Shown here: positions 8,052-16,289 of the stretch, one piece after another
Numbering within the stretch: the stretch's first letter is position 1
Layout of the letters: every line of letters begins with the position of its first letter
From: an uncultured Lachnospiraceae bacterium
GTDB taxonomy: Bacteria; Bacillota; Clostridia; Lachnospirales; Lachnospiraceae
Direction of reading: 5' to 3'
Length of the DNA stretch: 64,000 nucleotides
Assembly: GCA_900548905.1 (NCBI GenBank)
Contig: URMK01000001.1
Span: forward strand, 248,001 to 312,000
The notes under the pieces: model-generated
What the model was told of the DNA's origin: nothing
The model's input: only the letters and a program-made list of their open reading frames with translations
Databases searched by the model: none
Translations under genes and position numbers: made by a program

Positions 8052-9097
8052 CTATCGTGTTATTTATCCTGGTATTCGGAGTGATCGTCGTCGGGCATGA
8101 GCTGGGGCATTTCCTTCTGGCAAAAGCCAACGGCATCACGGTGGTGGAGTTCAGTGTGGGTATGGGACCCAAACTGCTTCGCTTTCATAAGGGGGGAACG
8201 GAATATTCGCTGCGTCTTTTTCCCATAGGCGGCGCATGTATGTTTGAAGGAGAAGACGGCCTTGATAGTGAAAAGGGGACGCCGTCGGAAGGAGCCTTCC
8301 CCAATGCCAGTGTATGGGCCAGGATTTCCACCGTATTTGCCGGACCTTTCTTCAATTTTATCCTGGCATATATCCTTGCCATGATTGTTGTCGGCTATGC
8401 GGGAAGCGACAAGCCGGTTATTAACGGGCTGATTGACGGCTATCCGGCCCAGGAAGCAGGGATGCAGCCGGGGGATGTTATCACCAGGATGAACGGGGAG
8501 CGGATATATGTGGCCCGTGAAATCTGGCTGAATACCTACGTGGGGGCAGGGGAAACCATGACGGTGGAGTTCCTGCGGGACGGTGAAAAGAAAACAGTTA
8601 CCCTTATGCCAAAATACAATGAAGAAGAAGATCGGTATCTTCTTGGCTTCAACGGATACGGGGAATACGTGGACTGCAGGAATGCAGGGATATTTAAATA
8701 CAGCTATTATGAAGTCCGATACAGTCTGCGGGCTACCATAAAGAGCCTGGGGATGCTGATCCAGGGCAAGGCGAGCAAGGATGATATTTCAGGACCTATC
8801 GGTGTGGCGCAGGTGATAGGAGAGGTGAAGGAACAGGCGGAGCCTTACGGTGCCTGGATGGTTATCCTGAACATGATAAATATCGCTTTGCTGCTCAGTG
8901 TAAACCTGGGTGTCATGAATCTGCTTCCCCTGCCGGCACTGGACGGAGGCCGTCTGGTATTCCTTATTATTGAGGCAATCCGGGGAAAACCGGTGCCTCC
9001 CGACAAGGAAGGCATGGTGCATTTTGCGGGTTTTGTGGTCCTGATGATCCTGATGGTTTTTGTTATGTTCAATGATATATCCCGGCTGCTGCGCTGA
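8048..9097 (+). CDS. rseP: RIP metalloprotease RseP (site-2 protease)
   Basis: A 349-residue integral membrane zinc protease that cleaves substrates within the membrane (anti-sigma factors and signal-peptide remnants in related species). The zinc-binding HELGH is at residues 17-21 in the first membrane segment. A single PDZ domain lies around residues 120-200, and NLLPLPALDGGR supplies the third zinc ligand region near the C terminus. The start is TTG at 8048 overlapping the dxr stop, followed immediately by a good family N terminus. A strong hairpin terminator follows at 9141. In most relatives ispG comes next; here it is 7 kb away. Confidence 0.94.
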   Translation: MTIVLFILVFGVIVVGHELGHFLLAKANGITVVEFSVGMGPKLLRFHKGGTEYSLRLFPIGGACMFEGEDGLDSEKGTPSEGAFPNASVWARISTVFAGPFFNFILAYILAMIVVGYAGSDKPVINGLIDGYPAQEAGMQPGDVITRMNGERIYVAREIWLNTYVGAGETMTVEFLRDGEKKTVTLMPKYNEEEDRYLLGFNGYGEYVDCRNAGIFKYSYYEVRYSLRATIKSLGMLIQGKASKDDISGPIGVAQVIGEVKEQAEPYGAWMVILNMINIALLLSVNLGVMNLLPLPALDGGRLVFLIIEAIRGKPVPPDKEGMVHFAGFVVLMILMVFVMFNDISRLLR

Positions 9098-9140
9098 AGA
9101 AGCGGGCAGCGGAGGGAGAACGGAAATAGTCTGCATCAAG

Positions 9141-9190
9141 GCAGCGGCTTTTATCTTAACAGTAAGAAAAGCCGCTGCTTTCGATTTGTT
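9141..9190 (+). terminator. Intrinsic terminator after rseP
   Basis: GCAGCGGCTTTT (9141-9152) pairs perfectly with AAAAGCCGCTGC (9167-9178) around a 14-base loop, followed by the T-rich stretch TTTCGATTTGTT. This ends the cdsA-dxr-rseP transcript before the inserted block. Confidence 0.8.
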
Positions 9191-9240
9191 ACCGCAAATC
9201 TTAATATTTTCGAAAATTTACTATAATTCCCTGCGGAAAG

Positions 9241-9269
9241 TTGACGAAGCCAAAAGAAGTGAGTACTAT
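9241..9269 (+). promoter_or_regulatory. SigA-type promoter for the DUF3048 gene
   Basis: TTGACG (9241-9246), a 17-base spacer and TACTAT (9264-9269). A weaker TATAAT is also present at 9222-9227. The leader of about 50 bases holds a short CCTGT/ACAGG hairpin and the GGGGAGG ribosome site. Confidence 0.7.
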
Positions 9270-9326
9270 TAGGTTAGACCTGTTGTAACGGACAGGCTTT
9301 AAACCATTAAGGGGAGGTATGTAAAT

Positions 9327-10457
9327 ATGAGATGGAATCAGATTCCATGGAAGAAAGATATTCTATGGAAAAAAGAAACTCTGCGGAATAAAAGCAATCC
9401 GGGAAAAAAGGGCGGGGCGTTGGCGGCGGTTATGGCTGCAGTGCTCTGTATGACGGCATTGGCACCCGCAGGAGAAGTACATGCGCAGGAAGGCCCCGCA
9501 GGTTATGTGAGAAGCGTATATACGAATGAATGGGTTCCCGCAGCCCAGGCCGCTTCCAGGCCCATTGCCATCATGATGCCCACGGACAAGGCGGCACAGC
9601 CGTCTTATGGAATCAGCCATGCCAAGGTGCTGTATGAGATTATGGAAGAAGGGGATATTTCCCGCCAGCTTGCCGTTATTGATGACTGGCAGGGACTCTC
9701 CCGCATTGGAAATATCAGAAGCTGCCGCGCCTATTATATTCCTATCGCAACGGAATGGGATCCGATTCTTGTCCATTACGGCGGTGTGTGGTATATGGCT
9801 GACCGGATTGGCATGCCGGATATCAATAACCTGTCGGGAACTTTTGAATACGGTACCGGAGGAAGCGCGCCGGGAGCCAATGCTTTTTTCAGAAGCAATG
9901 ACAGAAAGGCTCCTCATAACGCTTATATCAGCGGAAGCGGCATTACCAACGCCTGCACTCAGCTGGGATATTCTCTGGCGCTGCGCCCGGAATTCTACAG
10001 CCCCAAACACTTTAATTTCGCTGCCGGCGTAAATACCCTGGCTCAATATGGTGCGGGGGCACAGAACGCCAACCAGATAAACCTGTCCAATGTATTCCCG
10101 TATACCAAGACAGGGTTTACCTACAATGCGGCGGACGGCCTGTATTACAAAACGATACACGGGAAGGCTCATACCGATGCGTCCAACGGACAGCAGCTTG
10201 CTTTTGCCAATGTGATTGTGCAGAACACGAAATGGATGACTTTGGATGCAAAAGGATACCTTGCTTTCTATAATTTTGATACCACAGAGGACGGGTATTA
10301 TTTTACAAAAGGTAAATGTATCCATATTACCTGGCAGAAAACGACAGATTACGGCCCTACCAGATATTTTGATGATGCCGGTAACGAAATCCAGATAAAC
10401 GAAGGAAAAACATACATAGCGGTTGCCCAGAAGGGAAGAGCGGTGGGCTTCTCATAA
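9327..10457 (+). CDS. Secreted DUF3048 (YerB-like) protein
   Basis: 376 residues. A positively charged N-terminal tail of about 30 residues precedes a hydrophobic signal segment (GALAAVMAAVLCMTALAPAG...AQ) with an Ala-x-Ala-like cleavage region but no lipobox cysteine. The mature part carries DUF3048 landmarks: an ARP-like SRPIAIMMPTD start, the GNIRSCRAYYIPIA segment (normally GPIRSSR), and the C-terminal NVIVQNTKW and GKCIHITWQK motifs. DUF3048 proteins (for example B. subtilis YerB) are exported and of unknown function. The N-terminal tail is encoded by an 18-base tandem repeat (9332-9400). It has its own promoter and terminator and looks monocistronic. Confidence 0.85.
   Translation: MRWNQIPWKKDILWKKETLRNKSNPGKKGGALAAVMAAVLCMTALAPAGEVHAQEGPAGYVRSVYTNEWVPAAQAASRPIAIMMPTDKAAQPSYGISHAKVLYEIMEEGDISRQLAVIDDWQGLSRIGNIRSCRAYYIPIATEWDPILVHYGGVWYMADRIGMPDINNLSGTFEYGTGGSAPGANAFFRSNDRKAPHNAYISGSGITNACTQLGYSLALRPEFYSPKHFNFAAGVNTLAQYGAGAQNANQINLSNVFPYTKTGFTYNAADGLYYKTIHGKAHTDASNGQQLAFANVIVQNTKWMTLDAKGYLAFYNFDTTEDGYYFTKGKCIHITWQKTTDYGPTRYFDDAGNEIQINEGKTYIAVAQKGRAVGFS
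9332..9400 (+). repeat. Diverged 18-bp tandem repeats in the DUF3048 gene start
   Basis: A 15-base unit (ATGGAATCAGATTCC, 9332-9346) is followed by three 18-base units beginning at 9347, 9365 and 9383. The best is ATGGAAGAAAGATATTCT. They resemble the ATGGAAGCnnAGCATTCC units at 13420, 34590 and 49140. Here they are read in the frame giving xPWKKD-like residues. Confidence 0.65.
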
Positions 10458-10510
10458 GGGCGCATACCGGCAGAATGCCTGTCCGGTAAGACAATACAAA
10501 CAGGAAGAGC

Positions 10511-10555
10511 GCAGGATGGCGGGCCGGAAGATAGGGCCGCTGTCCTGCGTTTTCT
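10511..10555 (+). terminator. Intrinsic terminator after the DUF3048 gene
   Basis: A stem of about 15 pairs with one mismatch: GCAGGATGGCGGGCC (10511-10525) against GGGCCGCTGTCCTGC (10534-10548). It is followed by GTTTTCTATT. Confidence 0.8.
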
Positions 10556-10955
10556 ATTCCTGCGGATAGAGAGCCGCCGCCCCGTGGTTTTGCCTGCCCG
10601 GTTTCCGCGCCCGGCTTTTCCCTGGAGGGCGGCAGGCAAAGGGGCCATGAACGGTAACACTCTCCGTGTGGTTCATAAAAAGTTTATATTTACCGGTATT
10701 CCGAACGCTGAGAAATTATGGTATACTTATAGCAGTAAAATTTCTAAAGAAAAGCTATTCTTAATTCAAAGTTATTCTGAATTTCAGGTCCGGTATACGG
10801 ACAGACAAATCCTACGTATTCAATAATTATGAAAATAGAACAGGCCGGTCCTTTATCCCCGCGGTATACCGGGCAGGGACTTTTGTGTTTCGCCCGGAGA
10901 TTGGAATCGGCGGCGGAAGTGTACGGACACCGGCGGACGGAGAAATGCGGCAATT
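10556..10955 (+). other. 400-bp non-coding stretch with a possible promoter
   Basis: No convincing gene. An extended -10, TGGTATACT, lies at 10719-10727 with a poor -35 match. Transcription from there would give a leader of about 220 bases before the small gene at 10956. The leader contains a GCGGTATACCGG partial dyad around 10861 and a similar CCGGTATACGG at 10790. No known riboswitch class was recognised. Confidence 0.4.
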
Positions 10956-11363
10956 ATGAAAAAGCGGAGAAAAAATGAAAAACAGGGAGCACAGGAAAAA
11001 AGAAAGGGCCTGGTAATTGGTTTTTTGCTGGGAATAGCAGCGGCAGCCCTGGCAGCGCGGCTTCCGTCCGGAGAAGCCCGGGCTAAAGATAAGGGAAGTC
11101 TTGAGGCAGCGGAGACACCGGCCCTGACGGATGGCGGCGCCTTTTTGCCGACTGAACAGGAATTCCTCATCCTGCGGGATCAGGATATGCGGAAGCTGCT
11201 GATCCGCAAAGGCGGAGTGTATGAGGCAAAGGGTTCGGTATTTGTAGAGATTCCCTGGGAACTGATCGGAAAAGAGGGGAAGCTGGCAGTAGGGGTATCT
11301 GTGGAAAACAGGAAAACCGGTGCGGAAGAAAATTTGCAGTTTTCCTGTACCGGGGGCTTGTAG
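10956..11363 (+). CDS. Small membrane-anchored or secreted protein of unknown function
   Basis: 135 residues. A very basic N terminus (KKRRKNEKQGAQEKRKG) is followed by one hydrophobic segment (LVIGFLLGIAAAALAARL), typical of a signal anchor. The remainder is a soluble, presumably extracellular domain with an acidic EFLILRDQDMRKLLIR segment and a short beta-like C terminus. I do not recognise a family. RBS-like GGAGAAA is upstream. The next gene has its own strong promoter, so this one is probably transcribed separately. Confidence 0.6.
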   Translation: MKKRRKNEKQGAQEKRKGLVIGFLLGIAAAALAARLPSGEARAKDKGSLEAAETPALTDGGAFLPTEQEFLILRDQDMRKLLIRKGGVYEAKGSVFVEIPWELIGKEGKLAVGVSVENRKTGAEENLQFSCTGGL

Positions 11364-11405
11364 TCAGATACTTCCGCGCAGGCGGGTAAGGGCGGCAAGA
11401 AAAGA

Positions 11406-11434
11406 TTGACAGGCGGCTGCGGGTTTCATAATAT
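11406..11434 (+). promoter_or_regulatory. Near-consensus SigA promoter for the alpha-galactosidase
   Basis: TTGACA (11406-11411), a 17-base spacer, TAATAT (11429-11434). It lies inside the apparent upstream extension of the reading frame, which confirms that the gene starts at the ATG at 11469 and not at the upstream TTG. Confidence 0.8.
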
Positions 11435-11468
11435 GGAGATAGTGAAAACAAAAGAAAGGAGTTTTTTT

Positions 11469-13709
11469 ATGGCAATTACCTATAATGAGTCCACAAAAAT
11501 TTTTACCCTGCAGACAGCAGGTACCACCTATCAGATGATGGTGGGAAGATATAACATTTTACAGCACCTGTATTATGGAAAGAGGGTGGACGGAAGCACC
11601 ATGGAATATCTGCTCTGGGGAACGGATGTCGGATTTTCCGGGAATCCTTACGAAGCGGAGGGGGACAGGACGTTTTCCCTGGATACACAGCCTCAGGAAT
11701 TCCCGTCGCAGGGAGTGGGGGATTACCGTACGGCCTGTCTGGAGGTGGTGAACCCGGACGGCAGCATGGCAGCCGATTTCCGTTATGTATCCCATGAGAT
11801 AACCAAAGGAGCTTATGCAATTACCGGGATGCCGGCTGTATATGATGAGGAAGGGAGCGACTCCCCTGGGAGCAGCAGTTCCCTGTCCATCTTGTTAAAG
11901 GATGCGTCCACCGGTCTGGAACTGGTATTGAAATACGGTGTATTCGAAAAGGAGGATGTGATCACTCGGGCGGCGGAACTTAGGAATGCTGCGGAAGGAA
12001 CCGTTACCCTGGAGAAAATGCTTTCCGTATGTCTGGACATGCCTTTCGGAGAGTGGGAAATGATCCATTTCCACGGAAGACATGCGATGGAGAGGCAGAC
12101 AGAGCGCACACCTCTTTGCCACGGCACTGTATCCATCGGGAGCAAAAGGGGAACCTCCAGCCATCACCATAATCCGTCCCTGCTTCTGTGCACGCCTCAA
12201 ACGACGGAAGATGCGGGGGACTGCTATGGAATGACTTTTGTATACAGCGGTAATTTCATTGCCGGGGCCGAAGTGGAACAAATGGGACAGACCCGTGTAT
12301 TCATGGGAATCCATCCGGAATCCTTCTGTTTCCGCCTTGCACCGGGAGATACTTTTGAGACACCCCAGGTCATTATGAGCTATTCGGATCAAGGTTTTAC
12401 CGATTTATCCCATAAATTCCATAATATTATCAGAAGGCATATCTGCAGGGGAAAATACAAATATGCGAGAAGGCCTGTGCTGATCAATAACTGGGAAGCC
12501 ACATACTTTGATTTTAACGAAGAGAAAATTCTGAAGATTGCATCCCAGGCGGCGGAATTGGGAATCGAAATGCTGGTACTGGACGACGGCTGGTTCGGGA
12601 AGAGAAACGGCGACTGCTCCGGTCTGGGCGACTGGTTTGTGAATCTGGATAAGCTGCCGGGGAGTCTTTCCAGCCTTTCTGAAAAGATTAACGCCATGGG
12701 AATGAAGTTTGGTCTCTGGTTTGAACCGGAAATGATATCCGAGGACAGCGATCTGTACAGGGCGCACCCGGACTGGGCCCTTCAGATCCCGGGAAGAAAA
12801 CCCAACCGCAGCCGGTTCCAGCTGGTTCTGGATATGTCACGCCGGGACGTAAGAGATTATCTGTTTGAACGGATGTCCGATATTCTCAGCAATGCCCGGA
12901 TCGATTATGTGAAATGGGATATGAACCGCAGTATGTGCGACATTTACAGTGCCTCGCTCCCGGCGGAGCGTCAGGGAGAGGTGTATCACCGCTGCATGCT
13001 GGGCGTATATGAACTTCTGGAACGGCTGACTTCGGCATTTCCGGATCTTATGATTGAAGGCTGCAGCGGAGGCGGAGGTAGATTTGATGCCGCCATGCTT
13101 TATTATTCCCCGCAGATCTGGTGCAGTGATGATACGGATGCGGTGGAACGGCTGGAAATCCAGTACGGAACCTCCTTCCTGTATCCGATTGGAACCGTGG
13201 GTTCTCATGTTTCCGCCTGCCCTAACCATCAGACAGGAAGAATTACGCCGTTCCATACAAGAGGTGTGGTAGCCATGGCGGGGAGCTTTGGTTATGAGCT
13301 TGATCTGAATACCCTTCCCCAGAACGAAAAGGAAGAGGTGAAAAAACAGGTTTCCGATTATAAGAAATATTACGATCTCATCCACCAGGGCGCATATTAC
13401 CGGCTGAGTGCAGCCGGGAATGGAAGCGAAGCATTCCATGGAAGCAGAGCATTCCATGGACAAGAGTTCGTGGCCTGGTCTTTTGTATCGGAGGATAAAA
13501 AGCAGGCTCTTGTTAATCTGGTAATCACCCATACCCGTGCGAACAGCAAGCCGGTGTTTATCAAGCTGAAAGGTCTGGATGCTGCCGCTGTTTATCGGCT
13601 GGAGGATGGAAGGTGCTTAAGCGGGAGTGCCCTGATGAATGCCGGAATCTGCATTCCTTCCGCCTCCGGGGAATACAGAGCGGTACAGTTTGAATTAAAC
13701 GCACAATAA
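11469..13709 (+). CDS. Alpha-galactosidase, glycoside hydrolase family 36
   Basis: 746 residues, the usual size of cytosolic tetrameric GH36 enzymes that release galactose from melibiose, raffinose and stachyose. There is no signal peptide. Order: N-terminal beta-sandwich, TIM barrel from about residue 330, C-terminal beta domain. The nucleophile is Asp484 in KWDMNR. The acid/base is Asp554 in CSDDTDAVERL, 70 residues later as in characterised GH36 enzymes. LDDGWFGKRN and CSGGGGRFD substrate motifs are also present. AAAGGAG precedes the ATG. An 18-bp repeat insertion adds residues GSEAFHGSRAFHG near residue 655. There is no sugar transporter beside it. Confidence 0.94.
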   Translation: MAITYNESTKIFTLQTAGTTYQMMVGRYNILQHLYYGKRVDGSTMEYLLWGTDVGFSGNPYEAEGDRTFSLDTQPQEFPSQGVGDYRTACLEVVNPDGSMAADFRYVSHEITKGAYAITGMPAVYDEEGSDSPGSSSSLSILLKDASTGLELVLKYGVFEKEDVITRAAELRNAAEGTVTLEKMLSVCLDMPFGEWEMIHFHGRHAMERQTERTPLCHGTVSIGSKRGTSSHHHNPSLLLCTPQTTEDAGDCYGMTFVYSGNFIAGAEVEQMGQTRVFMGIHPESFCFRLAPGDTFETPQVIMSYSDQGFTDLSHKFHNIIRRHICRGKYKYARRPVLINNWEATYFDFNEEKILKIASQAAELGIEMLVLDDGWFGKRNGDCSGLGDWFVNLDKLPGSLSSLSEKINAMGMKFGLWFEPEMISEDSDLYRAHPDWALQIPGRKPNRSRFQLVLDMSRRDVRDYLFERMSDILSNARIDYVKWDMNRSMCDIYSASLPAERQGEVYHRCMLGVYELLERLTSAFPDLMIEGCSGGGGRFDAAMLYYSPQIWCSDDTDAVERLEIQYGTSFLYPIGTVGSHVSACPNHQTGRITPFHTRGVVAMAGSFGYELDLNTLPQNEKEEVKKQVSDYKKYYDLIHQGAYYRLSAAGNGSEAFHGSRAFHGQEFVAWSFVSEDKKQALVNLVITHTRANSKPVFIKLKGLDAAAVYRLEDGRCLSGSALMNAGICIPSASGEYRAVQFELNAQ
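13420..13461 (+). repeat. 18-bp tandem repeat inside the alpha-galactosidase gene
   Basis: Two intact units, ATGGAAGCGAAGCATTCC (13420-13437) and ATGGAAGCAGAGCATTCC (13438-13455), then the start of a third (ATGGA). The units match those in rimP and the pnp-spoIIIAA gap but are read in another frame, giving GSEAFH and GSRAFH. Confidence 0.85.
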
Positions 13710-13796
13710 GCTGTTGTTCCGAAGGATACCGGCCGGATGCCGGTAAAAAGGTCTGATACCGTCTGTTCCTTTACCGCTGCCGTCCGGGCAGAAGGG

Positions 13797-13824
13797 AAAG
13801 GGCCGGCGGCACCAGGCCTTTTTT
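13797..13824 (+). terminator. Intrinsic terminator after the alpha-galactosidase
   Basis: AAAGGGCC ... GGCC with a 10-base GC-rich loop, followed by TTTTTT (13819-13824). A second hairpin with CGGTAAA/TTTACCG arms lies just upstream (13741-13776). Confidence 0.65.
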
Positions 13825-13890
13825 GCCGTATTCCATACTGATGTTGCCGGGCCCTTTGTGCCGTCTGCCATATTACATCAATTTTTACCT

Positions 13891-13919
13891 TTGCCAAAAG
13901 CACCGGGTAAGGGTATAAT
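13891..13919 (+). promoter_or_regulatory. SigA promoter for the osmolyte transporter operon
   Basis: TTGCCA (13891-13896), a 17-base spacer and TATAAT (13914-13919). A TTACC / GGTAA dyad surrounds the -35. The start site would fall about 25 bases before the first permease codon. Confidence 0.75.
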
Positions 13920-13948
13920 AAATACGATTGGATTGGAGACAAAATTGT

Positions 13949-14611
13949 ATGATACAGGAAATTTTCAGGCTCTATGCAGAACGAAGCTCCTTTTTCGGTG
14001 AGCTGATCCTGCAGCATATTCGTATTGCGGGTATTTCCGTGGCAATATCCCTGCTTTTGGGCCTTGTCATCGGGGTGCTCATCAGTGAATTCCGGAAGCC
14101 GGCCCAGATTATAATGAATATCATTAACGTATTGTATACGATACCTTCTATTTCCATGCTGGGATTTCTGATCCCTTTTACGGGAATCGGAAACAAAACT
14201 GCAATTATTGCCCTGAGTATATACGGCCTGCTGCCTATCGTGCGCAATACCTATACGGGAATCAGCACAATCCAGCCTTTTCTGACGGAAGTGGCGGCCG
14301 GGATGGGCAGCACCAGGCTGCAGATCCTGTTCCGGGTAAAGCTGCCTTTGGCTCTGCCGGTTATCCTTGCAGGTGTGAGAAGCATGGTGGTGATGACGAT
14401 TTCCCTGAGCGGTATCGCTTCCTATATCGGGGCTGGCGGCCTGGGTGTGGCTATTTACAGAGGGATAACCACGAATAATGCGGCCATGACCTATGCGGGC
14501 AGCATTCTGATCGCCCTTGTGGCTCTGATTTCCGACCGGCTGATATATCTGCTGGAAAAGAAGATTCCCTGGAGCGACGGGGCGAGAGGCAGAAGGGAGC
14601 GGCAGGCATGA
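13949..14611 (+). CDS. Osmoprotectant ABC transporter permease (OpuCB/OsmU type)
   Basis: A 220-residue membrane protein with about six hydrophobic segments and the permease EAA-loop region (EVAAGMGSTRLQILFRVKLPLALP). PFTGIGNKTAIIAL is typical of the betaine/carnitine/choline permeases of the OpuC and OsmU families. I chose the ATG at 13949, which has GGAGA upstream; an upstream TTG is in frame but overlaps the promoter downstream region. It overlaps the ATPase gene by four bases. It imports compatible solutes such as glycine betaine, choline or carnitine; the substrate cannot be told from sequence. Confidence 0.88.
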   Translation: MIQEIFRLYAERSSFFGELILQHIRIAGISVAISLLLGLVIGVLISEFRKPAQIIMNIINVLYTIPSISMLGFLIPFTGIGNKTAIIALSIYGLLPIVRNTYTGISTIQPFLTEVAAGMGSTRLQILFRVKLPLALPVILAGVRSMVVMTISLSGIASYIGAGGLGVAIYRGITTNNAAMTYAGSILIALVALISDRLIYLLEKKIPWSDGARGRRERQA

Positions 14612-15336
14612 GTGTGATTTCACTGACAGATATAACGGCAGCCTATGGGAAGAAAGGGGTGCTGGAGCATTTTAACCTGGACATCACACAGGGAGAGTTT
14701 GTCATGCTTATCGGCACCTCCGGCTGCGGAAAAACAACGGCCCTCAAGCTGATGAACGGCCTTCTGAAGCCAAACGCAGGCCGGGTGATGGTGAACGGAA
14801 AAGATCTGGCGGATACCGATCTCACCGGACTCCGCAGAAAATTAGGTTATGTGGTGCAGGAAACAGGGCTTTTTCCCCATCTGACCATCGAAAAAAATAT
14901 CTCCTATGTGGCTGATTTATCCCGGAAAAAGGATAAAAAAGCGATAAGGGAAAGGGTTGGCCGGCTGCTGGAGCTGGTGGAACTGCCGGAAGAGGTGCGC
15001 AGAAGATATCCGGACGAGCTGTCCGGAGGCCAGAAACAGCGTGTGGGAATTGCAAGGGCATTGATGAATTCACCGGAAATACTGCTGATGGACGAACCCT
15101 TCGGCGCGGTGGATGAGATTACCCGGCGCAGGCTGCAGGAAGAAATCGGCAGGATCCACCGCCGGCAGAAGGAAACCATTGTTTTTGTTACGCATGATAT
15201 TGACGAAGCGCTGCGTCTTGGCACCCGTATTGTGGTTATGGATGAAGGCAGGATTATCCAGGACGGGACGCCGGAGGAGATAAGGGCGAATCCGGCCACG
15301 GATTTTGTGAGAAAGCTGATATCGGACAGGGCATGA
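14608..15336 (+). CDS. Osmoprotectant ABC transporter ATP-binding protein (OpuCA/ProV type)
   Basis: 242 residues. Complete ATPase motifs: Walker A GTSGCGKTT, Q-loop VVQETGLF, signature LSGGQKQR, Walker B ILLMDEPFGAVD and switch His in VTHDIDEA. Unlike B. subtilis OpuCA or E. coli ProV it ends soon after the ATPase domain and has no C-terminal CBS pair. Ionic-strength sensing through CBS domains is therefore unlikely. It lies between its permease (ATGA overlap) and its binding protein. Confidence 0.9.
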   Translation: MSVISLTDITAAYGKKGVLEHFNLDITQGEFVMLIGTSGCGKTTALKLMNGLLKPNAGRVMVNGKDLADTDLTGLRRKLGYVVQETGLFPHLTIEKNISYVADLSRKKDKKAIRERVGRLLELVELPEEVRRRYPDELSGGQKQRVGIARALMNSPEILLMDEPFGAVDEITRRRLQEEIGRIHRRQKETIVFVTHDIDEALRLGTRIVVMDEGRIIQDGTPEEIRANPATDFVRKLISDRA

Positions 15337-15384
15337 GCGGCTGTGTCCGGAACAGCAGATGTAAAGAAGAAAGGACATATAAGG

Positions 15385-16275
15385 ATGAAAAAGAACAGGA
15401 TATTTTTGGCGGCGGCATTGCTTGCTATTGGAACACTGGCAGGGTGCGGGAAAGAAAAGGAGCCGGTCAGAATTGCATCGAAGCCGATGACGGAGCAGTA
15501 CATCCTCACGGAAATCATTGGGCAGCTCATTGAGAACGATCTGGATGTCCCGGTGGAAATCACCAAAGGAATCGGGGGCGGAACCACCAATATCCAGCCG
15601 GCTCTTCTCAAAGGGGATTTTGATTTATACCCGGAATATACCGGGACGGCCTGGATGACGGTGCTGAAGCATGAGAAGGAAGATGATCCCGCTATGCTGT
15701 ATGAGAACCTGCAGAAGGATTACCAGGACATGGGACTGACCTGGAGCGGCCTGTACGGCTTCCAGAATTCCTACGTTCTGGCGGTGAGAAAGGAAGCGGC
15801 GGACAGCTATTCGCTGGAAACCTTCAGTGATCTGGCCGCGGCATCCGGAAACCTGATTTTCGGAGGAAACCCGGATTATATGGAAAGAGAGGATGGGTAT
15901 CCCATGATCTGCGAAGCTTATGGAATGGATTTCAAGGGAACCGTGGATGTGGATATCGCCCTGAAATATCAGGCTATGGCCAATGGTGAAATCGACGTCA
16001 CCAATGCATTTACCACCGATGCCCAGCTGGCGGCGGCCGATGTGAAGCTTCTGGAGGACGATAAGAGCCTGTTTGCCACCTATTATGCCGGTACCGTAGT
16101 CCGGACGGATACGCTGGAAAAATATCCCGGACTGGCCGATACGCTGGAAAAGCTTACGGGACAGATTTCCGATGAGGAAATGCGTAATATGAACTACCAG
16201 GTTGAGGTGGAAGGCAGGGACGAAAAAGAAGTCGCCAAAGAATTCCTTGTGGAAAAAGGCCTTATCAGTAAATAG
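15385..16275 (+). CDS. Osmoprotectant-binding lipoprotein of the ABC transporter
   Basis: 296 residues. A lipoprotein signal peptide ends in the lipobox LAGC, so the mature protein is anchored outside the membrane by its N-terminal Cys. The OpuAC-type solute-binding fold shows EPVRIASKPMTEQYIL at the start, the GGGTTNIQPALLKGDFDLYPEYTGT hinge block, and AYGMDFKG further on. I chose the ATG at 15385, after AAAGGA, over an upstream GTG. A 14-base gap separates it from ispG, so ispG and polC may be read from the same promoter. Confidence 0.9.
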   Translation: MKKNRIFLAAALLAIGTLAGCGKEKEPVRIASKPMTEQYILTEIIGQLIENDLDVPVEITKGIGGGTTNIQPALLKGDFDLYPEYTGTAWMTVLKHEKEDDPAMLYENLQKDYQDMGLTWSGLYGFQNSYVLAVRKEAADSYSLETFSDLAAASGNLIFGGNPDYMEREDGYPMICEAYGMDFKGTVDVDIALKYQAMANGEIDVTNAFTTDAQLAAADVKLLEDDKSLFATYYAGTVVRTDTLEKYPGLADTLEKLTGQISDEEMRNMNYQVEVEGRDEKEVAKEFLVEKGLISK

Positions 16276-16289
16276 CAGAGGGAGAGTTT

